DNA from: Bacillota bacterium
GTDB taxonomy: Bacteria > Bacillota > Negativicutes > CTSoil-072
NCBI GenBank assembly: GCA_017889545.1
Contig: JAGFZV010000003.1
Span: 165,140-229,139, forward strand
DNA length: 64,000 nucleotides
Direction: 5' to 3'
Within the stretch, counting starts at the first letter, position 1. Each line of letters starts with the position of its first letter. Below, one piece after another: positions 35,692 to 45,149 of the stretch. The notes beneath the pieces are model-generated. The model had not been told where the DNA came from and searched no databases. It saw only the letters and a list, made by a program, of their open reading frames with translations. The translations under genes and the position numbers were made by a program.

Positions 35692-36183
35692 TTAGGAGTA
35701 TTTGGCAAGTATTCCTGGAATCGCTTCTGGCGTGAGACGTCCGTGAGTATCGTCGTTAATCATCAGAACCGGAGCTAAACCGCAAGCGCCGATACAGGCA
35801 ACGGTTTCCAATGTGAAATTGAGGTCTTGCGTAGTTTTTCCAGCGGTAATTTTCAAATTGTCCTCAATCGCCTGCAGGATTGCTTTCGCGCCCCGTACAT
35901 GGCAGGCCGTCCCTTGGCATACACGGATAATATTTTTCCCTCGGGGATTTAAATGAAATTGGGAATAGAACGTTACAACACCATAAATTTGACTTATAGG
36001 AATGTTCATTTTTTCGGCCGTATATTGAATGATTTCTTTTGACAAGTAGCCATATGCATTTTGAGCCGCCTGCAAAACAGGAATTAAAGCTCCATGAACC
36101 TCTGCATATTTCGCCAGAATTTCATCCATTTGGGCCATTGCATTGACTTGGTTACCGCAGCAGCATTTGTTGTCTTTGTTCAT
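35692..36183 (-). CDS. hydC: Hydrogenase subunit HydC (NuoE-like [2Fe-2S] protein)
   Basis: 163 residues: a helical N-domain (MDEILAKYAEVHGALIPVLQAAQNAYGYLS) and a thioredoxin-like domain with the four cluster Cys in CQGTACHVRGA and CIGACGLAPVLMIN (near 90-140). HydC passes electrons within the HydABC complex. An unusual extra Cys run near the N-terminus (NKCCCGNQ) is present. An AGGAGG site precedes the ATG. It lies between the PHP gene and the HATPase gene. Confidence 0.94.
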   Translation of the reverse strand: MNKDNKCCCGNQVNAMAQMDEILAKYAEVHGALIPVLQAAQNAYGYLSKEIIQYTAEKMNIPISQIYGVVTFYSQFHLNPRGKNIIRVCQGTACHVRGAKAILQAIEDNLKITAGKTTQDLNFTLETVACIGACGLAPVLMINDDTHGRLTPEAIPGILAKYS

Positions 36184-36237
36184 GTTGATCCTCCTAAAAA
36201 AATTTCGCCACTTACTTTTAAAACCTTGGCTTGGTAG

Positions 36238-36981
36238 TTACACCACCACCCTTCGCAAATTTTCACCACGCAGCGCCTGCTGAATTTCATCCAGTTCAGG
36301 GCTCTCCAAATAAAAAATCGTCTTGGGACCCTCAATGAAATCACGAATGGTATGTGCGTCAGAAGTAGTAATCACCGGAAGTTGACCAATCGCTGGCAAC
36401 AGGCGGCGAGCCTCTGACGGCTTCACTCTGCGCGACACTTCTATAGCGTCAAGATGAACATCCGGTGGAATAAACCCTAATTGGGAAAGTATACTATAGG
36501 TTGGCCGGTCTACATGACTGGCTATACAAATTCCACCTAGTTCAGCCACTTTGGCAGCGACCTCCGCAATGCCCATTGACAGCGCAGTTAATAACATTTC
36601 CGGTTTTTTACGTATAAAATTATCTTCGCTGTCAACTACAAACTGTCCGCCAAAATGTTGTTCATCGTTCATCAGTCCGCTCCTATGCAGTTGTACCAGC
36701 TTTTCCCATGCTTTCAATTGCCGCATTTTCCCAAAAAGAACCACCACATGGATCTCTTCACTTGTTTCGACTTCCATCCCCGGGAGCACCGTCACAGAAG
36801 TTCCCTTGGCGGCTTCCAGAGCAGCAGTCACATTATCGCATGAATTATGATCAGTGATTGCGACAATATCAATACCGTGTTCCGCTGCGGTCCAGACAAT
36901 GTTTCGGGGGGTCATCTCGACTTCGGCGCAAGGCGACAAAAGGGAGTGCACATGCAAGTCGGCAACATATGGACGGATCAT
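36238..36981 (-). CDS. PHP-domain phosphoesterase in the hydrogenase operon
   Basis: 247 residues with the PHP metal motifs: DLHVHSLLSPC near residue 9, ITDHNSCDN near 43, an SHVDRP His near 160 and TSDAHTIRD near 213. PHP proteins hydrolyse phosphoesters such as nucleotides, pAp or histidinol phosphate. The substrate here is unknown, but a nucleotide second messenger or cofactor product is possible. It overlaps the DRTGG gene by four bases, so it is part of the same operon. Similar PHP genes recur next to DRTGG and HydS-like genes in Clostridia. Confidence 0.85.
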   Translation of the reverse strand: MIRPYVADLHVHSLLSPCAEVEMTPRNIVWTAAEHGIDIVAITDHNSCDNVTAALEAAKGTSVTVLPGMEVETSEEIHVVVLFGKMRQLKAWEKLVQLHRSGLMNDEQHFGGQFVVDSEDNFIRKKPEMLLTALSMGIAEVAAKVAELGGICIASHVDRPTYSILSQLGFIPPDVHLDAIEVSRRVKPSEARRLLPAIGQLPVITTSDAHTIRDFIEGPKTIFYLESPELDEIQQALRGENLRRVVV

Positions 36982-37319
36982 ACGCCCCGGATCCCCAACT
37001 GATACAAACGGCCAACGACTTCAAACACCGGTAAAGTGGTTGTGAGAAGCACAATTCCCTCTGAGTCGGCTTTTCGCAGCGTTTCAGGCGCTGGTTCGAC
37101 ATCTCCGGCAATGATAATCGCAGCCAATCCGGCCAAAGACGCTACCGCCGCAATATTTTGGTGCCCCTGCATCGTTACCCAGATGTTTCCGGCTGCTGCT
37201 TGGCCCATCACATTACTTAACAAATCAGAAGCATAACCACCGGTAACCGGGTTGGTCAAAGCCTGTTGTCCGGTTGCAACCGCGACAGGCAAGCTGGCAA
37301 CAACATCCTGCACGTTCAT
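36978..37319 (-). CDS. DRTGG-domain protein (second copy)
   Basis: 113 residues, a single DRTGG-type alpha/beta domain: a YASDLLSNVMGQAA segment near 29, GNIWVTMQGHQNIAAVASLAG near 45 and LAAIIIAGDVEPAPET near 66. DRTGG domains occur next to CBS domains and in Pta and are thought to be ligand-binding or regulatory. It is homologous to the product at 39156-39524. AGGAGG precedes the ATG. Its start and end overlap neighbours by four bases each. Confidence 0.82.
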   Translation of the reverse strand: MNVQDVVASLPVAVATGQQALTNPVTGGYASDLLSNVMGQAAAGNIWVTMQGHQNIAAVASLAGLAAIIIAGDVEPAPETLRKADSEGIVLLTTTLPVFEVVGRLYQLGIRGV

Positions 37320-38722
37320 GATCCTTCCTCCTGTTTCTTGCTGTCCTTATTATGAATAAAACAAAGTTCATTCAGATCTTTATCCAACGACGGCGGTAAT
37401 TTTTCCGCCAAATCAACCATTTCTTGCGCCAAATCCCGCACCCGCTCACGCAGTTTAAAAACACAGTCTGTTTCGCTGGCCATGCCTTGGGCTATATCTT
37501 CCGCCAACGCTTTGCAAGTCGGTGAGCCACAGGAGCCGCAATCCAATCCCGGCAGCCTTTTGCATATTTTTTCAATCAACTCCACTTTATGCATCGCTTT
37601 GACAATATCTTTATCCAATTGCATCGCCGGTCGAGCCTCAAGCGGTCTTCGGGTCGTAACCGCAATGTCCGAACCTCCGACATCCTGACCTATTTCATGT
37701 CCGGAAGCGACATCTTCCTGGTGAATGATTTGTAAGCGCTTTTGCATATTCGCTTCTGCTACAAAGCGGTTCTCCACGGTAAGAGGCCCGCCAATGCATC
37801 CGCCGGCGCAGGCCAGACACTCAATATAATCAATTTCTTTCATTTTCCCCAAGGCGACTTGTTCCAAAATTTCACTGGCGCTGTGAATATCATGCACCAC
37901 CAAAGAACGCTGCGGCGGTCCGGCAGCTTCCTTCTCACCGCCGGAAACAGCCCAGCCTATTCCCAGCCAGGACGCACGATGAAGCTGACAATCATTTTTT
38001 GTTATTTTAGGCAGCACCCGCAATAAATCACCATAAATTTGCGAAATAGCAATCGTTCCCGTAACATTTGATCGATCAAGACCAACCGGTTGTTTAACCG
38101 CAGTCATTTTCGCCGGGCAGGGAGTAATAAACCATGTGCCGATTTTGCCCGGTTCAACAGCGAATTGTTTGCTGTACTCCTCCAGTGCCATCCGGGCGGC
38201 AACTTCAACCGGGGCTTCAAAAGGAATCAGATGATCAAGAAGCTCCGGAAACTTGACCTGTATTAAACGGACCACAGCCGGACAAGCCGAAGAAATCGCC
38301 GGTCTTTTGATATCTGTACGCTGCAAATATTTCCGCGTAGCCAATGAGACCATCTCTGCGCCTTTGGCAACTTCGTATACGCCGTCGAAACCAATCTTCA
38401 TCAATCCGCACAGGATCGTTTCGACCGAAATATCCGCTTTAAACTGTGCATATAACGTAGGCGCCGGCAAAGCAATGTTGTATTCGTACTGTGCCAAATC
38501 GCTCATGGTATTTGTAATCGCCGTTTTCGCATGGTTTGGGCACTGTCTGATGCATTCGCCGCAGTCAATACAGCGCGATTCAGTAATTTGCGCTTTTCCG
38601 CCACGGATCCGTATCGCTTCGGTCGGACAAGATTTTATACAGCCGACGCACCCTTTGCACAGTGCCGGATTTAAATACACAGAATGGAAATATTCCCCCA
38701 AATTCCCCACCACACAATCCAA
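37316..38722 (-). CDS. Sensory-type [FeFe] hydrogenase homologue with C-terminal Fe-S domain
   Basis: About 468 residues: two [4Fe-4S] motifs (CKGCVGCIKSCPTEA, CIDCGECIRQCPN), an H-cluster-like domain, then a Cys motif CGSCGSPTCKALAEDIAQG near 405 and a coiled-coil tail. H-cluster motifs are altered: SSACPAVV near 145 (Ala before the Cys), TPCPAKMTA near 201 and ECLACAGGCIGG near 302. Loss of the first Cys of the usual CC pair is a trait of sensory HydS-type enzymes. The 5' end is uncertain: 38722 is a TTG without clear ribosome binding site and a TTG at 38701 is possible. Confidence 0.85.
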   Translation of the reverse strand: MDCVVGNLGEYFHSVYLNPALCKGCVGCIKSCPTEAIRIRGGKAQITESRCIDCGECIRQCPNHAKTAITNTMSDLAQYEYNIALPAPTLYAQFKADISVETILCGLMKIGFDGVYEVAKGAEMVSLATRKYLQRTDIKRPAISSACPAVVRLIQVKFPELLDHLIPFEAPVEVAARMALEEYSKQFAVEPGKIGTWFITPCPAKMTAVKQPVGLDRSNVTGTIAISQIYGDLLRVLPKITKNDCQLHRASWLGIGWAVSGGEKEAAGPPQRSLVVHDIHSASEILEQVALGKMKEIDYIECLACAGGCIGGPLTVENRFVAEANMQKRLQIIHQEDVASGHEIGQDVGGSDIAVTTRRPLEARPAMQLDKDIVKAMHKVELIEKICKRLPGLDCGSCGSPTCKALAEDIAQGMASETDCVFKLRERVRDLAQEMVDLAEKLPPSLDKDLNELCFIHNKDSKKQEEGS

Positions 38723-38731
38723 TGTTGTAGT

Positions 38732-39166
38732 TTAAGCGTTATGAAAGATCGTCATCGTAATTTTTGTTCCTTCTTCAACGGCCGACTGAATATCGAATTT
38801 ATCTGAGCACCGCGCCATATTCGGCAATCCCATTCCCGCCCCAAAACCCATTTCACGGACATGATCCGGGGCAGTAGAATATCCCTCTTGCATTGCTAAA
38901 CCAATATCGGCAATTCCCGGTCCCTCGTCTTCAACCACAAGTTCTGTCCGGTCAGGATAAATCGTGGCGCGTACTTTTCCCTGGTAAGCATGGATAATTA
39001 CATTCATTTCCGCTTCATAAGAACTAATCGCAATTCGTCGTATGATATCGGACTTTACACCAATCTGTTGGAGGACCTTTTTAATCTTGCTGGACGTTTC
39101 ACCGGCAGCATTAAAATCGGACCCCTTTAATGTAAACTCCAACACTATCGTCTGTTCATCCTCCAT
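38732..39166 (-). CDS. RsbW-type anti-sigma/serine kinase-like ATPase
   Basis: About 144 residues with a GHKL ATPase fold: SYEAEMNVIIHAY (N box, near 52), VVEDEGPGIAD (near 82) and GFGAGMGLPNMARCSDKF (near 110). This is the RsbW/SpoIIAB-like class, which phosphorylates or sequesters protein partners, but no sigma factor or STAS gene is adjacent. It sits between the DRTGG and sensory hydrogenase genes, so it may pass the H2 signal on (inference). The ATG at 39166 overlaps the DRTGG stop by 11 bases. Confidence 0.82.
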   Translation of the reverse strand: MEDEQTIVLEFTLKGSDFNAAGETSSKIKKVLQQIGVKSDIIRRIAISSYEAEMNVIIHAYQGKVRATIYPDRTELVVEDEGPGIADIGLAMQEGYSTAPDHVREMGFGAGMGLPNMARCSDKFDIQSAVEEGTKITMTIFHNA

Positions 39167-39524
39167 GGCGCAGCACCGCTCTCGCACAACCGCATAACCC
39201 TTTTTCGTACAAAACACCACAGGCCTCATACATCGGAAAATTGGTTACAAACAACGGTAATTTGTTTTCAATCGCTAATTCAATAACGTCTTGCCCTGGT
39301 TTTTTGCCCCGCACAAAAACAATGCCTACACAATCGCTCATTTCCGCGGTCCGGATGACCTGGATGTTTGTCATTCCGGTCAATAACAGCGTCCGCTCCT
39401 TGGTAAATGCCAGCACATCGCTCATCAAATCCGCGCCGCAGGCGCAGGCCACCTCTCTGCCTAACCATTCCGCACCGCAAACCAATTCCGCTTCCAACAT
39501 TTTTTGAATTTCCTTAAGGTTCAT
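39156..39524 (-). CDS. DRTGG-domain protein (first gene of the hydrogenase operon)
   Basis: About 122 residues, a DRTGG-type domain: VACACGADLMSDVLAFTKE near 25-43, LLLTGMTNIQVIRTAEMSD near 46 and ENKLPLFVTNFPMYEACG near 87. It is related to the 113-residue protein at 36978-37319. It contains several Cys (CACGADL, CGVLYEKGLCGC), more than the second copy. AAAGGAGG lies seven bases before the ATG at 39524. The Rex-like boxes lie 40-97 bases upstream of this start. Confidence 0.82.
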   Translation of the reverse strand: MNLKEIQKMLEAELVCGAEWLGREVACACGADLMSDVLAFTKERTLLLTGMTNIQVIRTAEMSDCVGIVFVRGKKPGQDVIELAIENKLPLFVTNFPMYEACGVLYEKGLCGCARAVLRHGG

Positions 39525-39564
39525 CCGGGCGCCTCCTTTATCAAAAGCCATACCGCTTTACACT

Positions 39565-39582
39565 TTGTTACAATATTCACAT
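39565..39582 (-). promoter_or_regulatory. Rex-like operator, proximal box
   Basis: TTGTTACAATATTCACAT (plus strand) compared with TTGTGAA-N4-TTCACAA differs at three informative positions. It is the start-proximal copy of two, about 40 bases before the first hyd-operon codon, consistent with repression by the Rex encoded at 30412-31053. Confidence 0.72.
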
Positions 39583-39603
39583 ACTTTTGTCCGTCTTTAT
39601 ACA

Positions 39604-39621
39604 TTGTTACAATATTCACAC
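39604..39621 (-). promoter_or_regulatory. Rex-like operator, distal box
   Basis: TTGTTACAATATTCACAC repeats the proximal box 39 bases away, with flanking matches (TTTA-CA-TTGTTAC). The helically near-phased spacing (about 3.7 turns) suggests cooperative or promoter-flanking binding. I could not place a convincing -35/-10 pair. Confidence 0.72.
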
Positions 39622-39641
39622 ACTTCCAACCAAAAATTAAA

Positions 39642-39653
39642 GGGCATTCGCCC
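39642..39653 (-). terminator. Short hairpin downstream of the O-antigen-ligase-like gene
   Basis: GGGC/GCCC stem with loop ATTC, preceded by a T-run and followed by TTTAATTTTTGG on the minus strand. The stem is only four base pairs, so the call is weak. It separates the ligase gene from the Rex boxes only in map position: it lies just upstream of them on the hyd side. Confidence 0.4.
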
Positions 39654-39783
39654 CTAAAAAGTTTACACTAATTTTCAATTACCAAGAATTATATTCGGCC
39701 TAATATAAATAATTCCTTCCCCGAAACTAAAATATTATCCGGTTCATGCAAAATAAGCGCGGCTGTTACTTGGGACAGGCCGT

Positions 39784-41028
39784 TCACCGACGATAGTAAT
39801 GGTCTTGCCAAACACAAACAATACAGGCATTCAGCAGCCAAAATAACATGGAAAGCTGGATATTAAACAAGATATAATCAGTGAATCCGTTCACTGCCAA
39901 TCCTACCATGGCGGTCACAATACCTAACATTAAGCCTGCCACCCACCGATTAGGGCTTTGTCTTGCAATGAATGCGTTGCGGATGTGTCCGATCATAACA
40001 GCCAAAAAAACAAGCAACCCAGGAATACCGATTTCGGCGGCAATATTTAAATACATATTATGCGCATGGAATATTTTGGTTTCCGCATCTTGGAGAAAAA
40101 AGTCATATTCCGGATACACCAGCCAATATGCACCCCACCCGATACCGAGAAGCGGATTGTCAATGATCATAGCAACCGTACTTTCCCAAAGCGCCAAACG
40201 CAACGTTGAAGACGTGTCGGTAGGATTTGCAATCGAAAGAATTCTTTCCATCAAAGAATCCTGCGCTAAGACCAGTGCCAACGGAACAATTAACAAAAAC
40301 CACAGGATTTTGCGGCTATATAAAAAGCCGTACGCAATGATCACTGCCAAAATACTTAACCACGCGCCGCGCGAATACGTAAAGACCAAACAAATGCCTA
40401 ACAAAACCACAAAAGAAATAAAAAGTGTTCTGTTCTTTGTTTTCGTATCATACAGTGCCAATCCGGTTGCAATCGACATGATCACCATCAAAAAGCCGGC
40501 CAATAAGTTCGGATTTTCCAAAGTGGAAAAGACTCTGGTTTTTAATTCAGGAAACTGGCCATCATCCACCCATTCTGTCATGGAGATATCAACTCCGTGA
40601 ATATACTGGTAAAATCCGTACAGAGTGACAAGCAATGCGGAACCAAGCATTGTCCAGATCAACCGCTTCAGTTGATCCAATGAATGAAGATTATTGATGA
40701 CTAAATAATATAGCAGAATATAACGTCCCATTAAATTATAATAATTATAAAAACTGAGCCAACGATCCGGCGCCACCAATACTGAAGACGCGCTAAGCAA
40801 TACCAGCAAAACAACCAGCCAGTCATATGGAGTCCGGCGAAAATACCAGCGCTTCGCAAGAACCATTTTCCCCGCCCAGCAACTCACGCCCAGCCCTAAG
40901 AATACTGTCGCAGCACCCAAAGACAATGGCAAAAAAAAGGCCACCGCCAAAATGCAGTGCTCAATGCAAAAATCAAGATAATATTGAATTTGCAATTTCT
41001 GATGACTACCTTGCACAACATCACCCAA
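39784..41028 (-). CDS. O-antigen ligase-like (Wzy/WaaL family) membrane protein
   Basis: 414 residues with about 11-12 membrane helices and a long loop near residues 255-330. The O-antigen ligase region is suggested by the sequence LENPNLLAGFLMVIMSIA near 172 and IDNPLLGIGWGAYW followed by HAHNMYLNIAAEIGIPG (near 285-340), the latter matching the conserved His-containing loop. Such enzymes join or polymerise surface glycans, which fits an outer-membrane Firmicute. Start uncertain: 41028 is a TTG with a poor ribosome binding site. No other glycan genes are adjacent. Confidence 0.8.
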   Translation of the reverse strand: MGDVVQGSHQKLQIQYYLDFCIEHCILAVAFFLPLSLGAATVFLGLGVSCWAGKMVLAKRWYFRRTPYDWLVVLLVLLSASSVLVAPDRWLSFYNYYNLMGRYILLYYLVINNLHSLDQLKRLIWTMLGSALLVTLYGFYQYIHGVDISMTEWVDDGQFPELKTRVFSTLENPNLLAGFLMVIMSIATGLALYDTKTKNRTLFISFVVLLGICLVFTYSRGAWLSILAVIIAYGFLYSRKILWFLLIVPLALVLAQDSLMERILSIANPTDTSSTLRLALWESTVAMIIDNPLLGIGWGAYWLVYPEYDFFLQDAETKIFHAHNMYLNIAAEIGIPGLLVFLAVMIGHIRNAFIARQSPNRWVAGLMLGIVTAMVGLAVNGFTDYILFNIQLSMLFWLLNACIVCVWQDHYYRR

Positions 41029-41132
41029 ATCAAAAAAATAAACAGATCCCCACTAAGACATTATACTGCAGGCACAGGCTTATTGTCTACTCCAAGTATT
41101 GTTAATGATATCATGGGTATCACCGGACCAAA

Positions 41133-41177
41133 ACAGGGTGTTGAAAAAGCCACAGATTTGCCTTTTCAACACCCTGT
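41133..41177 (-). terminator. Rho-independent terminator after folC
   Basis: Perfect 15-base arms at 41133-41147 and 41163-41177, followed on the minus strand by TTTTGG. It begins six bases past the folC stop. Confidence 0.82.
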
Positions 41178-41182
41178 CTTGT

Positions 41183-42475
41183 TTATTCCTGCACACCAAC
41201 AATCAATGAACGTACCACTCCAATTAAGTAAAGCGAGCCGGCAGCGCAAACTACCCCATCTGCGCCCGCCAATATTCCCGCTCTTTCCAGCCCCTCGGCG
41301 ATTGTATCTGCAATCTCGATATGTGAAGCGGAGATTTCTGGTGCAAGTTCAGTTGCCGGCATCGCTCTTGGCGACAGCGGCGAAACCACCACGACAGCAT
41401 CCAATGGCGAAATCAGTTCCTTGATAATTCCATGCCTGTCCTTATCGCGCAACACACCAAATAAAAATGTAATCGGCCGGCCTGGAAACACGCTATTCAG
41501 CGTATCGCGCAACGCCTTCGCTCCTGCAGGATTGTGAGCTCCGTCAATGATGATTACCGGATCCTTCTTCAGTACTTCCGCCCGGCCGAACCACACAACA
41601 TTCTGCAAACCGGCATGGATTGCAGAATTGGTAATTCGCGGTTCATTCTTGCGCAGACACAATGCAGTCATAACTGCATTCGCACAATTTTCAACTTGGT
41701 ATACGCCAATCAGAGGAAGTTTTACAACTTCCGAAAACTCGAATCCAGGCGCAGCAACATGAATGATCTGCATCATTCCTTGGTTGCCAAGGCGAACTGC
41801 CTGAAAGTCTAACCCCTTTTGGTAAATCGGCGAGCGGCACTCAGCCGCTTTTTCTATCATAACGTCTAATGCTTCTTCTGTTGCAGCGGTGATTACCGGA
41901 ACTCCCGGTTTGATAATTCCGGCTTTATGGAAAGCGATTTCCTTTACGGTCGTCCCGCAACGGTCTGTATGATCCAACATCACGTTCGTGATGACAGACG
42001 CCTGGGGAATAATCACATTAGTAGAGTCCAACAATCCGCCAAGCCCGACCTCAATAACTGCCCATTCCACGCCTTTTTGCGCAAAATAATGAAAGGCCGC
42101 CGCCGTCAGGACCTCAAATTCCGTAGGCTGATCTTCTCCTTCCGCCACCATCGCATCGACATAATGAGCAGTTTCCGTTAATGCTGCCGCAAATTCTCCC
42201 TCAGAAGCACTCTGCCCATCGATAAGAAACCGTTCAGTATAGCTGACTAAATGCGGTGAAGTATACATGCCGGTCTTTATCCCGGCAGCTTTTAAAATAG
42301 CCGCCAGCATCGCCGTCGTCGATCCTTTGCCATTTGTCCCCGTCACATGAATCGTGCGGTAACGCAATTGAGGCTGTCCCATCAAGTCCAGCAGTTTTTC
42401 AATCCGCGTTAAACCAGGCTTGATCCCAAAGGTAGCCAATGTTTCGAGATAGTCAAGGGATTGGTCATAATTCAC
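41183..42475 (-). CDS. folC: Folylpolyglutamate synthase / dihydrofolate synthase
   Basis: 430-residue Mur-ligase-fold enzyme that adds Glu to folates. The P-loop TGTNGKGSTTAMLA lies near 46, a second ATP motif VIEVGLGGLLDSTN near 140 and the C-domain motif IDGAHNPAGAKAL near 313. A GTG start at 42475 follows AGGTGGGAG. It lies 16 bases after valS, the usual valS-folC order of Firmicutes, and both may depend on the valS T-box leader. Confidence 0.94.
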   Translation of the reverse strand: MNYDQSLDYLETLATFGIKPGLTRIEKLLDLMGQPQLRYRTIHVTGTNGKGSTTAMLAAILKAAGIKTGMYTSPHLVSYTERFLIDGQSASEGEFAAALTETAHYVDAMVAEGEDQPTEFEVLTAAAFHYFAQKGVEWAVIEVGLGGLLDSTNVIIPQASVITNVMLDHTDRCGTTVKEIAFHKAGIIKPGVPVITAATEEALDVMIEKAAECRSPIYQKGLDFQAVRLGNQGMMQIIHVAAPGFEFSEVVKLPLIGVYQVENCANAVMTALCLRKNEPRITNSAIHAGLQNVVWFGRAEVLKKDPVIIIDGAHNPAGAKALRDTLNSVFPGRPITFLFGVLRDKDRHGIIKELISPLDAVVVVSPLSPRAMPATELAPEISASHIEIADTIAEGLERAGILAGADGVVCAAGSLYLIGVVRSLIVGVQE

Positions 42476-42491
42476 CGGTCTCCCACCTTTT

Positions 42492-45137
42492 TTACAGCGT
42501 GGCTAAAAACGCCAGCCGTTCTGTAATCGCCTGTTTTTTCTCATTGTATTCATCTGCCTTGGCTTGCTCTTTGGCAATTACTTCCGGCGGAGCTTTCGCA
42601 ATAAATCCGCTATTTGTCAATTTTCCGTTAATCCGCGCCAAATCCTTCTCAATAGCCGCAATTTCTTTCGCCAGACGCGCAGTCTCTTTGTCCACATCGA
42701 TCAAGCTTTTCAGCGGCAGATAAATTTCCACGCCGCCGACTACCTGCGTCATGGCATTTTCCGGTTTATCACTGCCAGCCGGCAGAAAGTGAACCGGTTC
42801 AGCCGCTGCCAGAGTTTTAATATACTGAAGATTGCACTCCAGCATTTCTATGACAGCTTCATTATTGACATGCAAAATTACTTCACTCTTTTTCCCTGGC
42901 GGAACATTGACTTCCGCCCGCATATTCCGGACTGCTTTGACCACGTCCATGATAACCGCCATATCCTGTTCGGCCTTCTGATCAACTAAATCATTTTCTT
43001 CGGCAGGCCAGGAAGCCGTCATCACGCTCACGCCTTCATGCGGCATATGCTGCCAAATCTCTTCAGTAATAAATGGCATAAACGGATGAAGCAGTTTTAA
43101 CGTATTGCTTAAAACATACCATAACACATACTGGGCGGTTGACCGGCTTGCAGTTTCTTCCTTGTTGTAGAGCCGGGCTTTCGCTAGTTCAATATACCAA
43201 TCACAATATTCATTCCAAATAAATTCGTATAGCTGACGAGCGGCTTCTCCCAACTCAAAGCGTTCAAGATTGATCGTCACGTCGCGCACCGTCTGTTGAT
43301 AGCGATGCAAAATCCAGCGGTCTGCAAGGGTTAAATTGCCAGGCTTTCCTTGAAGCTCAAATCCTTCTAAATTCATCATTACAAAGCGGGAAGCATTCCA
43401 AATTTTGTTTGCAAAATTGCGGCTTGATTCTGCTCTCTCCCAATAAAAACGCATGTCATTGCCTGGCGTATTTCCGGTCATCAAAGTAAATCGCAGCGAA
43501 TCTGCGCCATATTTTTCAATGATATCCAATGGGTCAATCCCATTTCCTAAGGACTTGCTCATTTTTCGTCCCTGACCATCCCGAACCAAGCCATGAATAA
43601 ATACGGTGCGAAATGGGATTTCTTTTTGAAATTCCAAGCCCATGAAAATCATCCGCGCCACCCAAAAAAAGATGATATCATAACCGGTGACCAACACGCT
43701 GGTCGGATAAAACTGGGCAAGTTCCTCGGTTGATTTGGGCCATCCCATTGTGGAAAAAGGCCACAAGGCCGAACTAAACCATGTATCGAGCACGTCCGGG
43801 TCCTGATTGACAGCGCCGCCGCAATCCGGACAAACCGTTACATCCGTTCGGGAAACAATTGTTTTTTCGCATTTTTCACAATACCAGGCCGGAATCCGAT
43901 GACCCCACCAGATCTGCCTTGATATGCACCAGTCGCGAATACTTTCCAACCAGTTTATATAGATTTTGGTGAACCTTTCCGGTACAAAGGAAATCTGTCC
44001 GGAAGTCACAGCCTCAATCGCCGGTTTGGCAAGCGGTTCCATATGAACAAACCATTGTTTCGAAACTAATGGTTCCACAACAGTCTTACACCGTTGACAA
44101 TGGCCAACAGCATGCATGTGATCCGCAATATTCACCAAATAGCCATTTGCTTTCAGATCTGCAACCAAAGCCTTGCGACACTCATAACGATCCATACCGG
44201 CATATTTCCCCGTATCGGAAGCCATGGTTCCGTCAGGGTTGATGACAACGACTGCTTCCAGGTGATGTCTCTGACCCATATCAAAATCGTTCGGGTCGTG
44301 CGCGGGCGTTACCTTTACCGCTCCGGTACCAAACGTCATGTCCACATATTCGTCAGCAATAATCGGAATTATTCGTCCAACTAATGGCAGAAGCAAAGTT
44401 TGACCGATGACATCCGCATAACGCTCGTCGTTGGGGTTGACAGCGACTGCCGTATCTCCCAGGATTGTCTCCGGGCGCGTAGTTGCTACAACTACATATT
44501 GCCCTTCTCTGCCAATCACCGGGTAGCGCACATGATACAAGTGACCATTCGTATCCTCATGCTCGACTTCAATATCACTCAAAGCAGTATTGCAGCGCGG
44601 ACACCAGTTGGTAATCCGGCTTCCCTGGTAAATCAACCCTTTTTCATATAAAGATACAAATACTTCACGAACCGCTTGGGAACAGCCTTCGTCCATCGTA
44701 AACCGCTCCCGCTGCCAGTCACAAGAAGCGCCTAACCGTTTTAATTGGGTTAAAATACGGCTGCCATACTGTTGTTTCCATTCCCATACCTTATCAATAA
44801 ACGCGTCGCGACCCAAATCGTAACGGGATACTCCCTCACCGGCCAGCATTTCTTCCACTTTAATTTGCGTAGCAATGCCTGCATGATCGGTCCCCGGCAT
44901 CCAAAGAGTATTGTACCCTTGCATCCTCCGCCAACGAATCAGCACGTCCTGCAAAGTATTATCCAAAGCATGTCCCATATGCAGCTGCCCGGTCACATTC
45001 GGGGGCGGAATGACGATACTGAATGGTTGCCGGCCTGCATCCACTTCAGCATGAAACAAACCCTGTTCTTCCCAAAATTGATACCAATTTTTTTCCACCG
45101 ATTGCGGATCATATACCGTAGGAATATTTTTTTCCAT
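42492..45137 (-). CDS. valS: Valyl-tRNA synthetase
   Basis: About 881 residues, class Ia synthetase. The HIGH-type motif [17 protein letters not shown] lies near 45 and the KMSKS motif [11 protein letters not shown] near 525. The CP1 editing domain (about 180-390), the anticodon domain and a C-terminal coiled-coil arm (rich in Lys, Glu and Ala) are all present. The ATG at 45137 has GGGGAGG seven bases upstream; the open frame to 45251 reads through the T-box leader and is not coding. Controlled by the T-box at 45150-45400. Confidence 0.96.
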   Translation of the reverse strand: MEKNIPTVYDPQSVEKNWYQFWEEQGLFHAEVDAGRQPFSIVIPPPNVTGQLHMGHALDNTLQDVLIRWRRMQGYNTLWMPGTDHAGIATQIKVEEMLAGEGVSRYDLGRDAFIDKVWEWKQQYGSRILTQLKRLGASCDWQRERFTMDEGCSQAVREVFVSLYEKGLIYQGSRITNWCPRCNTALSDIEVEHEDTNGHLYHVRYPVIGREGQYVVVATTRPETILGDTAVAVNPNDERYADVIGQTLLLPLVGRIIPIIADEYVDMTFGTGAVKVTPAHDPNDFDMGQRHHLEAVVVINPDGTMASDTGKYAGMDRYECRKALVADLKANGYLVNIADHMHAVGHCQRCKTVVEPLVSKQWFVHMEPLAKPAIEAVTSGQISFVPERFTKIYINWLESIRDWCISRQIWWGHRIPAWYCEKCEKTIVSRTDVTVCPDCGGAVNQDPDVLDTWFSSALWPFSTMGWPKSTEELAQFYPTSVLVTGYDIIFFWVARMIFMGLEFQKEIPFRTVFIHGLVRDGQGRKMSKSLGNGIDPLDIIEKYGADSLRFTLMTGNTPGNDMRFYWERAESSRNFANKIWNASRFVMMNLEGFELQGKPGNLTLADRWILHRYQQTVRDVTINLERFELGEAARQLYEFIWNEYCDWYIELAKARLYNKEETASRSTAQYVLWYVLSNTLKLLHPFMPFITEEIWQHMPHEGVSVMTASWPAEENDLVDQKAEQDMAVIMDVVKAVRNMRAEVNVPPGKKSEVILHVNNEAVIEMLECNLQYIKTLAAAEPVHFLPAGSDKPENAMTQVVGGVEIYLPLKSLIDVDKETARLAKEIAAIEKDLARINGKLTNSGFIAKAPPEVIAKEQAKADEYNEKKQAITERLAFLATL

Positions 45138-45149
45138 TTGCGTCCTCCC

